Shown here: one piece after another, positions 45,596-53,914 of the stretch | Layout of the letters: every line of letters starts with the position of its first letter | Numbering within the stretch: position 1 is the first letter of the stretch | From: an uncultured Muribaculaceae bacterium | Lineage (GTDB): Bacteria; Bacteroidota; Bacteroidia; Bacteroidales; Muribaculaceae | Assembly: GCA_910578395.1 (NCBI GenBank) | Contig: CAJTPZ010000006.1 | Coordinates: 97,126-161,125, forward strand | Length of the DNA: 64,000 bases | Direction of reading: 5' to 3' | Notes under the pieces: generated by a model | What the model saw: the letters and a program-made list of their open reading frames with translations, nothing else | Databases searched by the model: none | Told to the model about the DNA's origin: nothing | Program-made: the position numbers and the translations under genes

Positions 45596-48310
45596 ATGAA
45601 AAGAGTCTATACGTTCGGTGATGGAAAAGCCGAAGGCGATGCCAAGATGAGAAACCTTCTTGGCGGAAAAGGCGCAAATCTGGCCGAGATGAATCTACTC
45701 GGTATGCCGGTACCCCCGGGATTTACAATCACAACAGAGGTGTGTAACGAATACACACAGTGTGGTAAGGAAGAGGTAGTAAAGAGAATTAAGAATGACG
45801 TGGAGGATGCTATCGCCCACGTCGAGAGCCTTACAGGTAAGAAATTTGACGATCCGACCAATCCGCTTCTTGTGTCGGTGCGCAGCGGAGCGCGTGCTTC
45901 TATGCCCGGCATGATGGATACGGTGCTCAATCTCGGTATGAACGATGCCACAGTGGCTTCGCTTGCAGAGAAAAGCGGCAATCCGCGCTTTGCATGGGAC
46001 AGCTACCGCCGTTTCGTGCAGATGTATGGCGACGTTGTGCTTGGCATGAAGCCCAAAAGCAAGGCCGACATCGATCCTTTCGAGGCTATAATGGAGAAAG
46101 TCAAGGAGGAGAAAGGCGTGAAGCTCGATACAGAGCTTGATGTGGAGGATCTCAAGAAACTTGTTGTACTGTTTAAACAGGCTGTCAAGGAATACACCGG
46201 AAAAGATTTCCCCGACAGCGCCTGGGAACAGCTCTGGGGTGGAATCTGCGCTGTGTTTGACAGCTGGATGAACGAGCGTGCGATCATTTATCGCCGCATG
46301 AACCAGATACCCGAAGAGTGGGGTACTGCCGTCAATGTCCAGGCTATGGTTTACGGCAACATGGGCGAAAATTCGGCTACAGGCGTGGCATTCAGCCGTG
46401 ACGCTGCTACCGGTGAGAAGATGTTTAACGGTGAATACCTCATCAACGCTCAGGGCGAGGATGTGGTAGCAGGCATACGCACACCTCAGCAGATCACTGT
46501 CGAGGGTTCGCGCCGTTGGGCCAAACTGCAGGGCATAAGCGAAGAGGAGCGTGCATCGAAATATCCTTCGCTTGAGGAGTCGATGCCAGTCTGCGCCGCT
46601 GAGCTTATAGCTATAGCAAACCGTCTGGAGGAATACTACCGCGATATGCAGGACATGGAGTTCACAATCCAGGACGGCAAGCTCTGGATGCTTCAGACCC
46701 GCAATGGCAAGCGTACCGGCGCTGCAATGGTAAAGATCGCAATGGATCTCCTCCGTGAGAACATGATCGACGAGAAAACTGTGCTCACCCGCATGGAGTC
46801 TCAGAAACTCGACGAGCTTCTTCACCCGGTGTTTGCCAAGGAAGCTCTCCGTGCAGCCAAAGTCATGGCAAAGGGTTTGCCCGCATCTCCGGGCGCGGCT
46901 ACCGGCCAGATAGTATTCTTTGCCGACGAGGCCGAAGCCTGGGCGGAGAAGAAAAAGAAAGTCGTGCTTGTGCGTATAGAGACCTCACCTGAGGATCTTC
47001 GCGGTATGGCTGTTGCACAGGGTATCCTCACAATGCGTGGCGGCATGACATCGCATGCAGCTGTCGTTGCACGTGGCATGGGTAAGTGTTGTGTTTCGGG
47101 TGCAGGTGAGATCAAGGTCGATTATGAGGCAAAGACCGTTGAAATGGGCGGTAAAGTCTATAAAGAAGGCGACTGGATTTCGCTTAACGGCTCTAACGGT
47201 GATGTTTATGACGGTCAGGTTCCGACAACAGATCCCGAACTCGATGGTGATTTCGCCGCAATCATGAATCTTGCTGCAAAATATACCAAAACACTTGTAC
47301 GCACTAATGCCGATACACCCCGCGACGCGCGTCAGGCCCGCAGCTTCGGTGCGCAGGGCATAGGCCTTTGCCGCACAGAGCACATGTTCTTCGAGGGTGA
47401 CCGCATCAAGGCAGTGCGTGAGATGATCCTTGCATCAGATGTAGAAGGCCGTAAGGCTGCTCTTGCCAAGCTTCTTCCTATCCAGCGTGGTGACTTCGAG
47501 GGTATCTTCGAGGCAATGGACGGATATGGCGTGACAATTCGTCTGCTCGATCCGCCGTTGCATGAGTTTGTCCCTCATCAGACTGCAACCCAGAAGGAAC
47601 TTGCCGAAGACATGGGCATTTCTCTTGCCGAAGTCAAGGCCAAGGTTGACAGCCTTGAGGAATTCAATCCTATGCTCGGTCACCGTGGCTGCCGTCTCGG
47701 CATCACCTATCCCGAGATCACAGAGATGCAGGCCCGCGCTATCATCGAGGCCGCGCTTGCGGTAAAGGCTCGTGGAATTTCTGTTCATCCCGAGATCATG
47801 ATACCTCTTGTTGGTTCGCTCAAAGAGATACAGCATCAGGCCAACGTCATAAACATGACTGCTGCCAAGGTATTTGAGGAAAAGGGTCAGACTGTAAGCT
47901 ATAAGGTCGGTACAATGATCGAGGTGCCCCGTGCGGCTCTCGTTGCCGATCAGATCGCCGAGGTCGCCGACTTCTTCTCGTTCGGCACCAACGACCTCAC
48001 GCAGATGACATTCGGCTTCTCGCGCGATGATGCACCCAAGTTCCTCAAATTCTATAAAGAGAACGGTATCATAAAGACCGATCCGTTTGAAGTTCTTGAT
48101 CAGGAAGGTGTGGGTCAGCTCGTGAAGATGGGCGTAGAGAAAGGACGCAAAGCAAATCCTGATCTCAAAGTCGGCATCTGTGGTGAGCATGGAGGCGAGC
48201 CGTCATCTGTTAAGTTCTGCGCTAAGCTCGGCATGAATTACGTCAGCTGCTCTCCCTATCGCGTGCCTATCGCCCGCGTAGCTGCGGCTCAGGCTGCCAT
48301 CGAAGAGTAA
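45596..48310 (+). CDS. ppdK: Pyruvate, phosphate dikinase
   Basis: 904 residues, the full family size. The N-terminal ATP-grasp-like nucleotide domain begins with LLGGKGANLAEM; the phosphohistidine domain has GGMTSHAAVVARGMGK with the catalytic histidine at about 480; the C-terminal PEP-binding barrel has FGTNDLTQMTFGFSRDD and GICGEHGGEP with the catalytic cysteine. It interconverts pyruvate, ATP and Pi with PEP, AMP and PPi, and in anaerobic gut bacteria often serves glycolysis. It stands alone with its own promoter and terminator. Codon use is even and typical of a highly expressed gene. Confidence 0.97.
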   Translation: MKRVYTFGDGKAEGDAKMRNLLGGKGANLAEMNLLGMPVPPGFTITTEVCNEYTQCGKEEVVKRIKNDVEDAIAHVESLTGKKFDDPTNPLLVSVRSGARASMPGMMDTVLNLGMNDATVASLAEKSGNPRFAWDSYRRFVQMYGDVVLGMKPKSKADIDPFEAIMEKVKEEKGVKLDTELDVEDLKKLVVLFKQAVKEYTGKDFPDSAWEQLWGGICAVFDSWMNERAIIYRRMNQIPEEWGTAVNVQAMVYGNMGENSATGVAFSRDAATGEKMFNGEYLINAQGEDVVAGIRTPQQITVEGSRRWAKLQGISEEERASKYPSLEESMPVCAAELIAIANRLEEYYRDMQDMEFTIQDGKLWMLQTRNGKRTGAAMVKIAMDLLRENMIDEKTVLTRMESQKLDELLHPVFAKEALRAAKVMAKGLPASPGAATGQIVFFADEAEAWAEKKKKVVLVRIETSPEDLRGMAVAQGILTMRGGMTSHAAVVARGMGKCCVSGAGEIKVDYEAKTVEMGGKVYKEGDWISLNGSNGDVYDGQVPTTDPELDGDFAAIMNLAAKYTKTLVRTNADTPRDARQARSFGAQGIGLCRTEHMFFEGDRIKAVREMILASDVEGRKAALAKLLPIQRGDFEGIFEAMDGYGVTIRLLDPPLHEFVPHQTATQKELAEDMGISLAEVKAKVDSLEEFNPMLGHRGCRLGITYPEITEMQARAIIEAALAVKARGISVHPEIMIPLVGSLKEIQHQANVINMTAAKVFEEKGQTVSYKVGTMIEVPRAALVADQIAEVADFFSFGTNDLTQMTFGFSRDDAPKFLKFYKENGIIKTDPFEVLDQEGVGQLVKMGVEKGRKANPDLKVGICGEHGGEPSSVKFCAKLGMNYVSCSPYRVPIARVAAAQAAIEE

Positions 48311-48334
48311 TATAGGTTATTCGGCTAAAATAAT

Positions 48335-48376
48335 AAGGCTGCAACGTTTGTCCTTAACCGGCAACGTTGCAGCCTT
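48335..48376 (+). terminator. Intrinsic terminator of ppdK
   Basis: A 14-bp stem (AAGGCTGCAACGTT and its complement) with a 14-base loop, followed by a T-rich run (TATTTTTAT). It starts 24 bases after the stop codon. Confidence 0.88.
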
Positions 48377-48419
48377 TATTTTTATACAATGATTCAGATG
48401 CGGATTGGCTGAAAAAGCA

Positions 48420-48701
48420 TTATTTGAAATCCGAATTATTGTCTGATTTTTTATGAATTGATGATTTTAGCCAGTGTTTAAGCCGCTTTATCCCTTCTGC
48501 TCCTATAATGGTAAGCCCGGAATATTGCAGCGTTTTGGCTAATCCGTATAATATGACCCATAGGACTCCTTTGGCACCGGCAGATATAGGAAGTGCCATT
48601 TGCGCGAAACTCATGATGTAACATGGAATACAGCACACCAGAACTATGACTCCTGTACGGAATGAAAGATGTTGCAGAAAAGTTTTTATGCGTCGGATCA
48701 T
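48420..48701 (-). CDS. Small conserved membrane protein, unknown function
   Basis: About 93 residues when started at the ATG at 48701 (MIRRIKTFLQHL); longer in-frame starts run through a repeat element. One membrane helix (about 17-35, TGVIVLVCCIPCYIMSFAQ) and a second moderately hydrophobic helix (about 43-60, GVLWVILYGLAKTLQYSGL), then a basic tail. I believe similar proteins exist in other Bacteroidales, but I know of no function. A -7 box inside the repeat element upstream (48720-48727, minus strand) points toward it. Confidence 0.65.
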   Translation of the reverse strand: MIRRIKTFLQHLSFRTGVIVLVCCIPCYIMSFAQMALPISAGAKGVLWVILYGLAKTLQYSGLTIIGAEGIKRLKHWLKSSIHKKSDNNSDFK

Positions 48702-48718
48702 AGTTTGATATTTATGAA

Positions 48719-48800
48719 TCAAATATACGGAGAATATTCGATGAGAAGAATAGTGATCGTCATGCAAAGCATGGTTCGCGGTGGCTAAGCCGAATTTTTG
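48719..48800 (-). repeat. 80-bp promoter-carrying repeat element, copy 2
   Basis: In gene orientation (minus strand) it matches copy 1 at 43206-43286: GGCTTAGCC, the CATGC-TTT-GCATG hairpin, GAATATTC and the -7 box TATATTTG (48727-48720). Only about six base differences and one indel separate the copies. It points toward the small membrane protein gene. Confidence 0.8.
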
Positions 48801-48880
48801 AATTAAAGAAAAGGGAAAGCGTGAGATTGATAGCTAAAAGTAATTTTATTGGGGAAATTATGTGAAACTATAACAAAAAA

Positions 48881-48911
48881 CTGCGACATCGGTATAATGC
48901 CGATGTCGCAG
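48881..48911 (-). terminator. Intrinsic terminator of the rubrerythrin gene
   Basis: A perfect 12-bp stem (CTGCGACATCGG and complement) with a 7-base loop, followed on the minus strand by TTTTTTG. It begins 25 bases after the rubrerythrin stop. Confidence 0.9.
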
Positions 48912-48936
48912 ATGTGTTTCTCAGATTGATGTCTGA

Positions 48937-49479
48937 TTAATAATTCTTGGCCTCGATTTCAAAAAATGATTTGGCATGGAGACACACAGGACACAGCTCC
49001 GGAGCTTTCTTTCCGATAACGATGTGTCCGCAGTTGCGGCAAATCCACACGGTGTCGCCTTCTCGCGAGAAGACAATGCCTTCCTCTATATTGGCGAGCA
49101 GACGGCGGTAGCGTTCCTCATGGTGGCGCTCGATCGCTGCTACAGCGCGGAATTTCTTGGCGATGTCGGTGAATCCTTCTTCGTCGGCTTCCTGTGCCAT
49201 GCGCTCATACATGTCGGTCCACTCGTAGTTTTCTCCTGCAGCGGCATCGCGCAGGTTGTCCATTGTACCGGGCACTTCGCCGCCATGAAGCAACTTGAAC
49301 CAAAGTTTGGCATGTTCTTTTTCGTTGTTGGCGGTTTCCTCAAAGATGGCCGCGATCTGTTCGTAGCCGTCTTTACGTGCTTTTGAGGCGTAGTAGGTGT
49401 ACTTGTTGCGGGCCTGTGACTCGCCTGCGAATGCGTCCTGAAGATTGCGCTCGGTCTTTGTTCCTTTAAGGTCTTTCAT
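48937..49479 (-). CDS. rbr: Rubrerythrin
   Basis: 180 residues: a ferritin-like diiron domain (about 1-140) with E-x-x-H motifs (NEKEHAKLW, IERHHEERY) and the early glutamate in FAGESQARNKY, then a rubredoxin-like FeS4 domain with C-x2-C twice (CRNCG and CPVCL). Rubrerythrin reduces hydrogen peroxide in anaerobes. The gene follows the Fur/PerR-type regulator by 25 bases on the same strand, so the pair is likely one peroxide-responsive operon. Confidence 0.95.
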   Translation of the reverse strand: MKDLKGTKTERNLQDAFAGESQARNKYTYYASKARKDGYEQIAAIFEETANNEKEHAKLWFKLLHGGEVPGTMDNLRDAAAGENYEWTDMYERMAQEADEEGFTDIAKKFRAVAAIERHHEERYRRLLANIEEGIVFSREGDTVWICRNCGHIVIGKKAPELCPVCLHAKSFFEIEAKNY

Positions 49480-49504
49480 TTTGGTAAGGTTTTATTGTTG
49501 TTAT

Positions 49505-49939
49505 TTAATGTTGTTCAGTTGTGCACATTGGGCATAGCCCTTTGTAAAAGATGTCGATACAGTCGATGCAGAAGTCTGGCGAAACTGATGACATGAGACC
49601 GTCAGGCATTTCAGTATCGTAGATTTTTCCGCATTTTCGGCATATGAAGTGGCCGTGATCAGGTTTGGGGGCAAGATCATAGCGCATTGTGCCGCTTTCA
49701 ATCTCAAGTTCTCGCAGCAGAGATGTTTCGACCAAAGCATGGAGCGCATTGTAGATTGTTGTCCGTGACATTGTGGGAAACTGCTTTGAAAGTCGGATAT
49801 ATACCTCGTCGGCCGAGGGATGGCTTCGCGAATTGGCGACAAATGACAAAACTGCAATTCTATGCAACGACGGGCGCAATCCGGCCTGCTGCATCATCTT
49901 CAGTAATTGGTTGTCGCTGTATTCGGTTTTAGTGTACAT
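49505..49939 (-). CDS. Fur-family regulator, probably PerR
   Basis: 144 residues. Winged-helix domain (about 10-80) with RPSLHRIAVLSFVA and FPTMSRTTIYNALHALVE, then the dimer/metal domain with HGHFICRKCGKIYD and two further C-x2-C groups (CIDC, CPMC), the structural zinc site. I call it PerR-like because it precedes rubrerythrin and a PerR-box-like dyad lies directly upstream; zinc or iron regulators of the same family cannot be excluded. Confidence 0.85.
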   Translation of the reverse strand: MYTKTEYSDNQLLKMMQQAGLRPSLHRIAVLSFVANSRSHPSADEVYIRLSKQFPTMSRTTIYNALHALVETSLLRELEIESGTMRYDLAPKPDHGHFICRKCGKIYDTEMPDGLMSSVSPDFCIDCIDIFYKGLCPMCTTEQH

Positions 49940-49954
49940 CTTATTTTAAGAAAA

Positions 49955-49969
49955 TTGTATCGATTACAA
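49955..49969. promoter_or_regulatory. PerR/Fur-box-like dyad
   Basis: TTGTA and TACAA flank the centre TCGAT (15 bp in all), 15 bases before the regulator start codon. It resembles the AT-rich 7-1-7 dyads bound by PerR and Fur proteins and would allow autoregulation of the perR-rbr pair. Confidence 0.45.
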
Positions 49970-50022
49970 AGGTGGTAACTATTTCAAATATTCCAAATAA
50001 ATCATAGAAAATTTAATAAAAA

Positions 50023-50054
50023 ATGACATTGCCGCGTTTAATTGGCAATGTCAT
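50023..50054 (-). terminator. Terminator of the GIN-domain gene
   Basis: ATGACATTGCC pairs with GGCAATGTCAT (11 bp, 10-base loop), followed on the minus strand by a T-rich run. It starts 21 bases after the gene. Confidence 0.8.
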
Positions 50055-50075
50055 GTTACCGTTGAGAGATGTAGG

Positions 50076-50552
50076 CTATAATTCCGGCTGTCTGTAGGCC
50101 GCGACTTTGGCGCTGTCTACTGTGATTGTTGAATTGGTGTTGAACAATTCACCGATCACCGGTTTGTCAAACACGACAGTTGAACCTGCGGTAGCAAATA
50201 CTTTGTCAAGGTTCTTTACAGAGATAACAGCTATGGCCTTGGGTTTGTTCTTTTTTTCGGCAATGTTGTTTTTGTCGTTGATGCAGACTGTACCGCTTTT
50301 GTTTTCAACACTGATCCCATCTATTATCTCAGGATCGGCTTCAATGCGTATAACAGGATTTGTTTCTCCCAAAGTCACATAGACATCGACTGCTGATGCG
50401 ATAAGTTCATTGAAGTCCTCTACCGAGAACACTTTGTAGTTTGTTCCGCTTTCAATCATTTTGGCTTTGTCTGACGATAGTACGCCGATACATGATGCTG
50501 CGATTACAGAAAGAAGAGCGATGGCAGCGGCAGGAAGTGATATTCGTTTCAT
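50076..50552 (-). CDS. GIN-domain (DUF2807) lipoprotein, short form
   Basis: 158 residues with signal peptide and lipobox AASC (cysteine at about 21). The rest matches the head-GIN domain of DUF2807: FNELIASAVDVYVTLGE, IRIEADPEIIDGISVENKSG and IAVISVKNLDKVFATAGSTV. Typical members have about 220-250 residues with a full beta-helix; this one stops after about one half of the domain (at RQPEL), so it is either a naturally short form or a C-terminal truncation. Function unknown, thought to be cell-surface. Confidence 0.75.
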   Translation of the reverse strand: MKRISLPAAAIALLSVIAASCIGVLSSDKAKMIESGTNYKVFSVEDFNELIASAVDVYVTLGETNPVIRIEADPEIIDGISVENKSGTVCINDKNNIAEKKNKPKAIAVISVKNLDKVFATAGSTVVFDKPVIGELFNTNSTITVDSAKVAAYRQPEL

Positions 50553-50617
50553 AAATAAATTTGTTTTTATTTATTGGACGTCGCATTTTCAATAAATGTT
50601 ACATACTGATGAGAAAA

Positions 50618-51184
50618 TCACAGATATTTTATGATTTTTGCCGGATTGCCTCCTGCTACCACATTGTCGGGGATGTTTTTGGTTACAACCGCCCCCGCGC
50701 CTATTACTGAATTGTTGCCTATTGTCACGCCTGGCAATATAGTGACACTTCCGCCGATCCACACGTTGTTACCGATGGTTATAGGCTCGGCCCATTCGAT
50801 GAATTTGTTGCGCTCGTCCGCCTCAAGAGGATGACATGCTGTATACATGCTTACATTCGGTCCGATAAAGCAGTGGTCTCCGATTGTCACGCATGCCTCG
50901 TCGAGAATTGTAAGATTGAAGTTGGCAAAGAAATTGTCTCCAACGAAGATGTTGCAGCCATAGTCGCATCGGAAAGGCTGGTTGATATGGAAATTATTGC
51001 CAATATGCCCGAAAAGCTGCTGTATCATATTTTTCATCTCATCTGTGCGGTCGGGGCGAAGATTGTTGAATTCCCATAGCCTGACTCTCGTATGCTCAAG
51101 TTTTTCAATAAGACGCGGATCGTTTGCCTGATATTTTTTGCCTGATATGATATCTTTCCAAAATGCTTTTAAATCCCAGTTCAT
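50618..51184 (-). CDS. Hexapeptide-repeat sugar O-acetyltransferase (Maa/LacA/NodL type)
   Basis: 188 residues. An N-terminal helical cap (Mac domain, ANDPRLIEKLEHTR) is followed by the left-handed beta helix with YGCNIFVGDNFFANFNLTIL, ITIGNNVWIGGSVTILPGVT and NNSVIGAGAVVTKNIP. The catalytic histidine lies in TACHPLEADERN. Family members transfer acetyl from acetyl-CoA to sugars such as maltose or galactosides. It is single and divergent to mdh. Confidence 0.9.
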   Translation of the reverse strand: MNWDLKAFWKDIISGKKYQANDPRLIEKLEHTRVRLWEFNNLRPDRTDEMKNMIQQLFGHIGNNFHINQPFRCDYGCNIFVGDNFFANFNLTILDEACVTIGDHCFIGPNVSMYTACHPLEADERNKFIEWAEPITIGNNVWIGGSVTILPGVTIGNNSVIGAGAVVTKNIPDNVVAGGNPAKIIKYL

Positions 51185-51333
51185 TTGTTTAGCCTGAAGT
51201 GATTTTTATATTGTAAAGATAAAAAAAATATAACCCTCAATGAAATTAGTCCGGAAGATGAACTGCCGGTCATGACCACGCGTTACATTAATGAAAGTGT
51301 CTTTGACAATCAATTCAAAAAACGATATACGTT

Positions 51334-52335
51334 ATGAAATTTCTAACAGATGAGAAACTTGTCATAGTCGGCGCTGCCGGTATGATTGGCTCAAACATGG
51401 CTCAGACTGCGGCCATGATGCACTTGACACCTGACATTTGTCTTTTTGACACCTATGCGCCAGGTCTTGAGGGAGTTGTCGAGGAGATGCGCCATTGTGG
51501 CTTCAGCGGTATAAATTTTACTGCGACATCTGATGTCAGGGAGGCATTTACCGGAGCGAGCTATATTGTGTCGTCGGGGGGAGCTGCCAGAAAGGCAGGC
51601 ATGACACGTGAGGACCTTCTGCGTGGCAACTCCGAAATAGCCGAACAGCTCGGCAAGGATATCAAGGCTTATTGTCCGGATGTAAAACACGTTGTTGTCG
51701 TGTTCAATCCGGCCGATATTACCGGCCTTGTCACTCTTATTTATTCTGGGCTGAAGCCGTCGCAGGTGTCGACATTGGCTGCTCTCGACTCCACCCGTCT
51801 GCGTAGTGAATTGGCCAAGTATTTCCACATCCCCGCCGACGAGATTGTCAATAGCCGCACCTATGGCGGACATGGCGAGCAGATGGCTGTATTTGCATCC
51901 ACAACAACAGTCGCAGGAAAACCGCTTTCACAGATTATTGGTACCGAGGCACTGCCTTTGCATGAATGGGAAGCAATGAAGCAGCGTGTCATCCAAGGTG
52001 GTAAAAATATTATAGATTTGCGTGGGCGGTCTTCGTTTCAGAGTCCGGCCTATCTTTCTATCGAGATGATTGCTGCCGCTATGGGCGGACAACCTTTCAC
52101 ATGGCCTGTGGGCACCTATGTCAACGACGGTACCTATAACCATATTATGATGGCGATGGAGACAACTGTCGACAAAAACGGTGTATGCGTAAAGCCTGTC
52201 AAGGGTACTGATGAAGAGCGGAAGTCACTGGATCAGAGTTATCACCATCTTTGTCACCTGCGTGACGAAGTTATCAGCCTCGGTATCATACCGCCTATCA
52301 GCGACTGGGGGCGCATAAATCCTAACCTCAGGTAA
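51334..52335 (+). CDS. mdh: Malate/lactate dehydrogenase family, probably malate dehydrogenase
   Basis: 333 residues. NAD-binding VIVGAAGMIGSN at the start, SSGGAARKAGMTREDLL with the substrate-loop arginine, DSTRLRSELAKYF, and the catalytic histidine in YGGHGEQMAVF. The arginine in the mobile loop (ARKAGMTR) fits malate rather than lactate. In Bacteroidales it works in the reductive branch to succinate. It has its own terminator 26 bases after the stop. Confidence 0.9.
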   Translation: MKFLTDEKLVIVGAAGMIGSNMAQTAAMMHLTPDICLFDTYAPGLEGVVEEMRHCGFSGINFTATSDVREAFTGASYIVSSGGAARKAGMTREDLLRGNSEIAEQLGKDIKAYCPDVKHVVVVFNPADITGLVTLIYSGLKPSQVSTLAALDSTRLRSELAKYFHIPADEIVNSRTYGGHGEQMAVFASTTTVAGKPLSQIIGTEALPLHEWEAMKQRVIQGGKNIIDLRGRSSFQSPAYLSIEMIAAAMGGQPFTWPVGTYVNDGTYNHIMMAMETTVDKNGVCVKPVKGTDEERKSLDQSYHHLCHLRDEVISLGIIPPISDWGRINPNLR

Positions 52336-52360
52336 AATATCATATTGTCATATAGACGAT

Positions 52361-52404
52361 TGCGGGACTGTCGACACAAGATCAATTTGCATGACAGTCC
52401 CGCA
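52361..52404 (+). terminator. Terminator of mdh
   Basis: TGCGGGACTGTC pairs perfectly with GACAGTCCCGCA (12 bp) and a long loop (20 bases); TTTCT follows. Confidence 0.75.
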
Positions 52405-52451
52405 TTTCTATGCTTCCCGGTATTTTCGGAGAACTACAGGAGGCAATTTTT

Positions 52452-53252
52452 CTATAGTTTGAAGCTGTAGCCTATTCCTATTACATTTATGCTTGATTTG
52501 TCGATATGTTCGCGTATGAAACGATAAAATAGATCAAGGCTGTTGTGGGAATTTATTTTGTAACTGCATCCTGCCGTGTATCTCGACTGGTCACATTCCC
52601 AGCTTCTGTTGATAGTGTTGTAGATCTCCGCCGATGCAAAAGGTGTGAATCTGCATTTTTTCTTTATTGTATATTCTGCTTCAATACGTGAGCGCAGCGA
52701 ATGTTTGTCCTTTGCTACTTTCACACGCTCCTGTTCGGAGCCTGTAGTGAGAAAATCGTCTTCGGATAATGTGTGGTTTGGCGTTGAACTGTTTATATAG
52801 TAACGTGTATAGTCTTTGCTGTTGCGATGAGTGAACTGGTAACGCTCGCGTAGTGACAATGCTAACTTGCCGAGTTTTATCGACCCGGTGGCCGATAGAA
52901 AAATACGGTTGCGCCTCAGCATGTATTCCGGGGTGTAGTAATGGCGGTAAGGTTTTTTAGGATGAAGATTCACGTCGCGCAGTTTGGTATGAAATTCATC
53001 TTCTGTGTAGCTGTTTATAAATTTGTATCCGATGTCAAATTTCAGGTGAGATGTGGGGCGATATGCCAGAGCGGCGCTTAGAGCCCAGCGTTCGCTCGAT
53101 GATAATTTATTGTGTGTGCGGTATTCAGCTTCGACTGTTGCTGTGATCCGTTTATTAATAGGTATCTTCACATCTGCCGAGGTCCATAGTTGTTGTGCCG
53201 TTGTGCTCATGGAGCCTATAACGATCGCGAGCGCAAGTATTATCTTTTTCAT
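52452..53252 (-). CDS. DUF2490 family outer-membrane beta-barrel-like protein
   Basis: 266 residues with a signal peptide (KKIILALAIVIGSMSTTAQ) and a chain of amphipathic beta strands ending in GIGYSFKL, the pattern of small outer-membrane barrels; blocks such as LWTSADVKIPINKRITATVEAEYR fit DUF2490. It is the last gene of a three-gene set and overlaps the DUF4956 gene by four bases, so it is probably co-expressed with the polymerase-like gene. Confidence 0.82.
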   Translation of the reverse strand: MKKIILALAIVIGSMSTTAQQLWTSADVKIPINKRITATVEAEYRTHNKLSSSERWALSAALAYRPTSHLKFDIGYKFINSYTEDEFHTKLRDVNLHPKKPYRHYYTPEYMLRRNRIFLSATGSIKLGKLALSLRERYQFTHRNSKDYTRYYINSSTPNHTLSEDDFLTTGSEQERVKVAKDKHSLRSRIEAEYTIKKKCRFTPFASAEIYNTINRSWECDQSRYTAGCSYKINSHNSLDLFYRFIREHIDKSSINVIGIGYSFKL

Positions 53253-53908
53253 TGTTTTTTCTCCTTAGGTATTTTCAATATATGGTTTACCGAATTCTGT
53301 CCGCGTGCGGTGTAGTGTACTTTCAACATTGCCGTGTCTCTTAAAAAATCTACGGCACCGATTTCAACTTCTATTACAGTCAGGCCGAGACGTTTTTCAA
53401 GATCCTTCACAAGTTCGTCATGTTTTTCAGGTACTATCAGATCAATGCGGTCATAGACGACCAGTTTTTCCTGATGCAGTTTATTTAGCAGGTTCAGTTC
53501 GCACAGTAGTATTGTCAGTATAAATAGCGCGTTGACAGCTATAAGTTCGGCTATGCTGAGTGTTACGGCAAGCGCGTTGATCACCGATATGGCTATGATC
53601 ACAAAGAGATAGGTCATTTCCCTGACACACATGGATTCTGTGCGATAGCGGATGATGCCGAAGATAGCAAACAGTCCCAGGGCAAATCCAACTTTGATTT
53701 TCAGTCCTCCGAGCAGGAATATAAGGAAGAAAATGCTCACGCTTATAAGCATGAACGTGAAATAGTAATCACGACGTTTGCTTTTAGGATAATAGAGCAG
53801 ATGGATTATAATCCATACGACCAGCGAATTGAACAGGAATCTCGCCAGTAGCTCATAGAGATCGCCCGATGCAAGCAGCGGAGTGTCAGTCAGGTCAAAA
53901 TCGTCCAT
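53249..53908 (-). CDS. DUF4956 family membrane protein
   Basis: 219 residues with four membrane helices (about 22-40, 48-68, 70-90, 98-125) and a cytoplasmic C-terminal part. The segment GLFAIFGIIRYRTESMCVREMTYLF carries the conserved IRYRT and EMTY blocks of DUF4956. The family is regularly found beside VTC-domain polymerases. It starts six bases after the VTC gene stop and overlaps the next gene by four bases. Confidence 0.85.
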   Translation of the reverse strand: MDDFDLTDTPLLASGDLYELLARFLFNSLVVWIIIHLLYYPKSKRRDYYFTFMLISVSIFFLIFLLGGLKIKVGFALGLFAIFGIIRYRTESMCVREMTYLFVIIAISVINALAVTLSIAELIAVNALFILTILLCELNLLNKLHQEKLVVYDRIDLIVPEKHDELVKDLEKRLGLTVIEVEIGAVDFLRDTAMLKVHYTARGQNSVNHILKIPKEKKQ

Positions 53909-53914
53909 AAGGTT

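Noticed and set aside
45695..46825. 376-codon open frame opposite ppdK, and a similar one at 47435-48190
   Set aside because: Both lie entirely opposite the conserved ppdK frame and are H-, L- and C-rich without any domain pattern.
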